Shown: piece by piece, positions 58,892 to 64,000 of the stretch | Layout: the number at the start of each line of letters is the position of its first letter | Numbering within the stretch: position 1 is the stretch's first letter | Origin: Styela clava | Taxonomy: Eukaryota; Chordata; Ascidiacea; Stolidobranchia; Styelidae | Direction of reading: 5' to 3' | Assembly: GCF_964204865.1 (NCBI RefSeq) | Contig: NC_135251.1 | Span: forward strand, 14,508,001-14,572,000 | Length of the DNA: 64,000 nucleotides | Notes under the pieces: generated by a model | Seen by the model: the letters and a program-made list of their open reading frames with translations, nothing else | The model's database searches: none | What the model was told of the DNA's origin: nothing | Program-made: the position numbers and the translations under genes

Positions 58892-61826
58892 GTCGACGGT
58901 TCCGCTATATCTTTATGAAGTCGGTTATTTTATATCGGTTGTTGCACAAGTTGTACCAAAGGGAAGACATCCCCCCTGTTTTATATGTTTTGGAAATTGG
59001 GTGGAAAGTAGATCGGTCAATATATTTTAATTTTTGATTCATATTTTTTCTATTTTAAGGTGCAATTATTACCAGAATCCGGTGTCTATATTAATCATGA
59101 TGCATTAAATGTAACAAAAAACATTTCAAAAATTCGGTTGCTCGAACCCTTTCTGAATATCAATGCAGTGAAAATTTGTACAACTCATTCATTTCATAGT
59201 AGTAACCTTACAATAGAATAAAATGAAGTATGAACCACTCATGTTGCGCGCTTTTAAAGCAACTGACTATTGTTATCCGGAGGTATCTAGCTCAAGAATA
59301 TTTTTTTAAAAAATTCCGACTTGATAGTTAGATAGAAAGTGAACAATAGTAGGTCTACTTGCCGTTTCTACGAAACATAGCTGTACTTTTATATACAAGA
59401 TATAGGGGATAAAGAACAATTTTTCATGAAATTTGATCGTATAAAAAATCTATTTTCAGTTTTAAAAAGAATATGGACAATGTGAGATATATTACGAGTC
59501 AAATTTTCCATTTCGTGCCAGACGCACATGCAGTCATGATCATGACATATGCCGGAAGGTTTGGGTGCCTTAAATGTACCTTAAAATACCTATAACACAC
59601 AGTCTTCTTTTTCATATTAAAAATATAATTTTTGAGGGACTGTCTTGTGACCGGTGCTGAGTGATAAAGTCTCCCGCATGATATAATTCTGTTCATCCCA
59701 ATAAATATTCTTTTGTGCGCTTTTCATCTTCATAGATCACTTTCCACATTGACGAGGAATACTTACATTTTGAAGTATTGAACAAAAAGTCAGTGAAGCT
59801 GAGCTCTGCTCGAATTAATTATGAGTTAATGTACTTCTGTTGTAAATTGTGACACCTGAAAGATTTTTTAAACGTTTTTTTTGTGACGAAATAACGGTGT
59901 TATAAACAATGCAAAAGTACAAATTTGATTTTTAATATGGTGAGCAAGAAAACAAAATGATATTCATTAACAAGTCACTCTCATTACATTATTTCGAATA
60001 ACCAAACGCAATAATGAGAAACAAATTGAAAAATACCACAACATCACCGAAACCGACTCAAATTATGCAACTGTTTTGATAAAAGACATCTCAAAGATTG
60101 TTCGCTGTGAAACATTATCTGACGAAGTCACAATATTGGGTATTCTAAAATAATAAAAAAACACTGCGAAAAAGGGCGTCAGCTATAAAATCAGCGCCAT
60201 TTATATTTCGATGAAGCGTGAGCACCGCGACCATTTTAGATAAGGCAACTAGGCCAGTGGAAACAAGTTTCAAACTCATTACAGATTTAAAAAACTCGAT
60301 GTCAGCAAAAGGTCCATACATTTTTCAAGTCGGAGTTTGAACAATCTTTTTGAAATAGATCTGACAGAACGTAATGTGAATAAAAATTATTGTAACTACT
60401 TTGTACAAACAAAATTTTTCGTTGATTATATCTTCATTGGATTTCAAAACAAACTATGGGAATCGTTCTTTGAGCAGTTCATGTTTTATCACTGGGTTGA
60501 TAAAATCTTGATTAAATTTAGTCTTTCGACTTTACGTTTATATATATATATCAAAATTTTCTTATTCAGCTGTGAAGTATGGTTAAATATATATTTAAGT
60601 GGTTATTAATGGCATTATCTACCGATATAGTTTTGCAATATTTGAATTTAGTGGTAATACATAGAAATAATAAAAACACATATATATTATGAAATTTTCA
60701 TACTAAGACAAACGAAAATAAAATTTGAATAAAATAGGATAGTTGACTTACGAAAAGACAAAGAACAGATAGTGTGCAATAACTTGCAGTGGATATATAA
60801 AAAAAAAATCATATGACTCATAGCCTAACGTTATAATTTCCAAAATGGTTGGGCATAGCTACTTTAATACACGGCCAAATATAAAGATCCTTAACAATAC
60901 ATGTGGGACAAATAACACTTACAGCAAAACAATATAGTGATCAATATGGTTTCGCATATTTTTAGAAAATTTATACCAATGTGTATATATAGATAGTAGT
61001 TATTCGTTTTCCAATTGATTCAAGCGAGGGATTGTTTCTATTACCCCAAAAATCATAATATATGGTTGTGGAAAGTATGACAAATCATATTGACAGAACA
61101 AACGCCGAATGTCTCGTTTCCAGATTCCCCGCTTCTTGCAATATTCATCCACCTGGCAGCGTTAACTTAATTAAACTGATTTACGTAATCACGTTCCATG
61201 TCAACCGCAATCTATAAATATATCTGCCCCAATTTCAAACATATAATCTAACTCAGATTTCTTTAGTAATTCATTTATTTATCTACAGTAACCTGTGTTC
61301 ATTTACAGTTAGATTTAATCGTCATTAATTCTCTTACATGCCTGACGTCAGGCAAATGAAATATACGAAGTAATGTTATTTTTTAATAAAATATATGCAG
61401 GCTGAAATCCATTGACCTACTCTTATTAATATTAAGACTAACATCTGATGTTAATAGCAAAACAATATATACTTGAAATAATTATATAACGTCTTACATT
61501 CGTTGCGTTCAAGATCGCCATACAAAAACGACGCTCTGTAACGCGGATGTAAACTATTCCTACTTCTAACACAGTCATTAGTCTTAATTGAATATCTAAT
61601 TAAATAGAATTTTTGGGATCTTTTGTTTTGGAAACACGTAATAAAGATGATCGAATTAGGTAGACTTTGCAAAACCGACCAGTTCCTATTCAACAAACAT
61701 ATAGCAGCCTTCAACCTATAAATTGTTGCGTACTGGACTCGTTAGAATGCTCTATACAACATATTTAAATATACATAGAATGTTCTTGGCATAAAAATAT
61801 ACATGCAATTATTATGTAGTATAATT
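58892..61826. other. Between the IL-17-like gene and the GPCR gene, no gene seen
   Basis: AT-rich. Includes the likely IL-17-like promoter directly upstream of 58891, with no recognisable control site. Confidence 0.5.
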
Positions 61827-62553
61827 CGTCACGCTAATAACCGAATTGCGTAAGTCATCTTTAGCAGTTTTGACAAAAACGTAAAAAACTTCCTAATGAT
61901 ATTGCTACGCCATTGAGAGTCAATAGTTTGCCATAGTTCAATTTTTTGATCGTAGCCGGATTTAAGTTAATTTGTATGACGCAGTCATGTGACGTCATAA
62001 TGGCACACTGTGACTTAGGCAGAAATGTGTCTATGACTAGGGGACATACGCAATTTTGCAACTTGACTATATGTACCAGTCCTGAAAACCAACCAATCCA
62101 AAAACAAATGTAATTCCTAATATATACGATGTCTAATCTTAAAAATAGCTAATCTGTTTCAATTACATTATTTTTTATGTTTAAAAATATATATTTCATC
62201 AATATAACACGCTCTGCACATCCACCGAAATAAGACTAAGATGAATTATAAAGAATAAAACAGCAATGTACCCTTATATAAAAGCCAACCAAGGTGAATT
62301 GGACTCAGACAGTGAATATCACAAGTGCACGCCTTCCTATACTGTAGTATAAATTGAAATTTATAAGCGCTAAGCTAGAATCTGAGATGCAAAAACTCGA
62401 AAATCCTTTGCCGAGGATATTTTTATGGGTTTCGGAATTATTAAAATAAAATCTGAGTTGACAGACAGGTGCGCAGCATTCCATAAATACCTATTTCATG
62501 GAAAACTCAAAACCGCCAAAAATTACTTACGCAATTCGGTTATTAGCGTGACG
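61827..62553. repeat. Perfect 29-base inverted repeats 670 bases apart
   Basis: 61827-61855 is the exact reverse complement of 62525-62553; both include TTACGCAATTCGGTTATTAG or its complement. They could be ends of a small element or its internal arms. Confidence 0.85.
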
Positions 62554-63026
62554 ATATGTGATAATGTCTTGCTGTTCACCGTATGCTATGGATGGGGTTC
62601 CCGATTTCTAGCAATTTATTCACATAAAAAATCTTATGGTTTTCGATCACGTCCTCTCTTTGCTTCAATACATAAGTGATATAAGAATCACACAATCAAT
62701 ACCCCCATTAATTTTATTTGTATCCCTAACGTTAGGGGTGTAGCCAAAAACTTTATAATTTTGTGAAAACTTTCTTCTCTTGCTTCGTTCCTTTGCCAGC
62801 TTCCGAATTGTGCTGCGCGGAATTTACACCCAAATGAAAACATAGATACGGATCTTCAAAATATTGTATTCACATTGACTATAAAGTTTTCATGAAAAAT
62901 CTGTCTTAGCATATAGCGTACTTCTTGCGTCAGTTGATGTGTTTTCTATTTGTTTCAATATGACCTCAAAGGGTCGTTTCCATGTTTGTTTTATGCTTTT
63001 ATAACATTGGTGGTGATTGAGATCGT
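62554..63026. other. 3' flank of the GPCR-like gene
   Basis: No coding region seen; probably holds the 3' UTR. Confidence 0.5.
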
Positions 63027-63660
63027 TTAGCCGATGGAACTAATAGACGTTCTATCAGTTTTTGAATAAGAGCATAATTTGAATACCAATCGTACAAGTG
63101 ATGCTTTCACTCCCGGAAGACATTTGCCTAATACAATCGGGCATATGAAACAATATATGTAGGGAAATACGAGACAAACGTTCATTACGACCATGTTCAT
63201 CGTCATATGCGGAAACGACATATCTGCTGCCAAATAGGCCATGGGAGGCGTGGTGCAAAAAGCATATAATGCGGTCAGCCATATAACATACTTTAAGCTT
63301 GATTGTTTATTAAGAGCGTTGCTTATATGATTGGATCGAAAAGGCTTTCTTCGAGATAGCAAAGACCTGTGATCCGAAATGCTTCCAAAAAACGATGTCG
63401 TGCTTACTCTCGTTTTTTTGCCGCTTTTATCAACTTCATTTCCTGAAATCTTCCTGGCGTAATATATTTTTGTTCTATTTTTATCGTTTGAATCAACTTT
63501 TTCTTTTCTTTCGCTCTTGATCTCAGACAACTCTTGGTCTACGGAATGAGGACTTTTAGTGATTTTGTTCTCAGATTCCGCGGGTTCGTTCTCTAAAAAT
63601 ACATCATCCGATTCTTCTGGATGATGCTTGCGAATCGCTTTGTTCAATAACAGGATTGAC
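63027..63660 (-). CDS. GPCR-like last exon, ICL3 to C-terminus
   Basis: The acceptor is TATTATAG|GTCAAT. It encodes SILLLNKAIRKHHPEES, the charged loop, TM6, TM7 and a short tail ending in a TAA at 63027-63029. Confidence 0.75.
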
Positions 63661-64000
63661 CTATAATACCATGTGTATCAGCGTAAGTAAATGTCCGTTA
63701 AACCAACTACAGAGACACACAAATTGCTAAAACGTTCCAGTACTGTATTGTTTGTATATATGTTTGTAAATATTATACAAGTAACCTATTTTTTCTAACT
63801 TTAATCAGGAACATATATGGGTAAAATATAACAACTCACCTTCTGATTAAAATAAACACTCCCATCAAACAAAATGCCCAAATTCCAATTGTAACTGCAA
63901 GCCACGAGTTCGCCATTGGTGGGAATGCTCTCGAGCATCCTCTAACGGGCGGATCCTGAATTTGACCTTCAGGAAAACATGAACTGAGACAAGTGCAGTG
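63027..64000 (-). CDS. Probable rhodopsin-like G-protein-coupled receptor, 3' two exons (partial)
   Basis: Joining 63840-64000 (continues beyond the window) and 63027-63660 gives 265 residues. A Cys-rich extracellular stretch (CTCLSSCF..) leads to a hydrophobic segment like TM5 (WLAVTIGIWAFCLMGVFILI), then a long polar and charged loop of about 110 residues (SEIKSERKEKVDSNDKNR), TM6 (LKYVIWLTALYAFCTTPP), a short loop, TM7 (MVVMNVCLVFPYIYCFICPI) and a short tail. The order and lengths fit TM5-ICL3-TM6-TM7 of class A receptors, a large family that signals through G proteins at the plasma membrane. The usual CWxP appears as CTTP and NPxxY as FPYIY, so it is divergent. I cannot name a ligand or subfamily. 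The N-terminal half lies outside the window. Confidence 0.7.
63840..64000 (-). CDS. GPCR-like exon, extracellular loop and TM5 (cut by window edge)
   Basis: It reads HCTCLSSCFPEG at the edge and passes a hydrophobic segment ending FILIRR at donor AGAAG|GTGAGT in phase 2. The next exon completes the codon. Confidence 0.7.

Noticed and set aside
1..64000. CRISPR arrays, operons, prokaryotic ribosome sites
   Set aside because: The window is eukaryotic with spliced genes; no regular spacer repeats seen.

Overview
This window is nuclear DNA from an AT-rich animal genome. The coding genes are broken into many short exons with GT-AG introns, most introns run from a few hundred bases to over 2 kb, and the spaces between exons are filled with cut-and-paste DNA transposon remnants, mostly hAT-like. 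A WDR26 orthologue, a two-pore potassium channel, an IL-17-like cytokine and a seven-helix receptor fit an invertebrate metazoan. A tunicate or another marine deuterostome is my guess for the lineage, but nothing in the sequence proves it.

Five protein-coding genes can be assembled exon by exon. On the minus strand, 23345 down to 4664, lies a 14-exon WDR26 gene (LisH, CTLH and WD40 repeats; GID/CTLH ubiquitin ligase subunit), about 577 residues from the first usable ATG. On the plus strand, 37521 to 42868, lies a six-exon two-pore-domain potassium channel of 351 residues with two selectivity filters, TIGYG and TIGFG. On the minus strand, 51220 down to 47492, lies a five-exon ankyrin-repeat protein of 605 residues with a long disordered tail, which I cannot assign to a named family. 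On the minus strand, 58891 down to 57558, lies a compact three-exon gene for a secreted 200-residue protein with the IL-17 cysteine pattern. At the right edge, on the minus strand from beyond 64000 down to 63027, lie the last two exons of a probable rhodopsin-like G-protein-coupled receptor with altered TM6 and TM7 motifs. All internal splice phases agree in each model.

The remainder is introns and intergenic DNA rich in mobile sequence. There is a 2.4 kb degenerate hAT transposon (27217-29610) carrying transposase fragments, a nested 179-base element and an unexplained 124-codon open frame. Two roughly 2 kb non-autonomous hAT-like elements (10364-12387 and 55404-57345) share internal sequence although their termini differ. 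There are several 200-240 base MITEs, two near-perfect inverted repeats with equal arms (31223-31711 and 46826-47036), an element family with ends containing ACACGAAAGTC, and one reverse-transcriptase fragment (about 44948-45036). Regions 1-1700, 23475-27200, 31712-34900, 52975-55400 and 59000-61800 show no supportable gene.

The genes do not look like parts of one pathway; they are neighbours on a chromosome. The discovery of most interest is the IL-17-like cytokine gene, whose first exon and correct last-exon frame are hidden by splitting over introns. No RNA genes, CRISPR arrays or prokaryotic features were seen.
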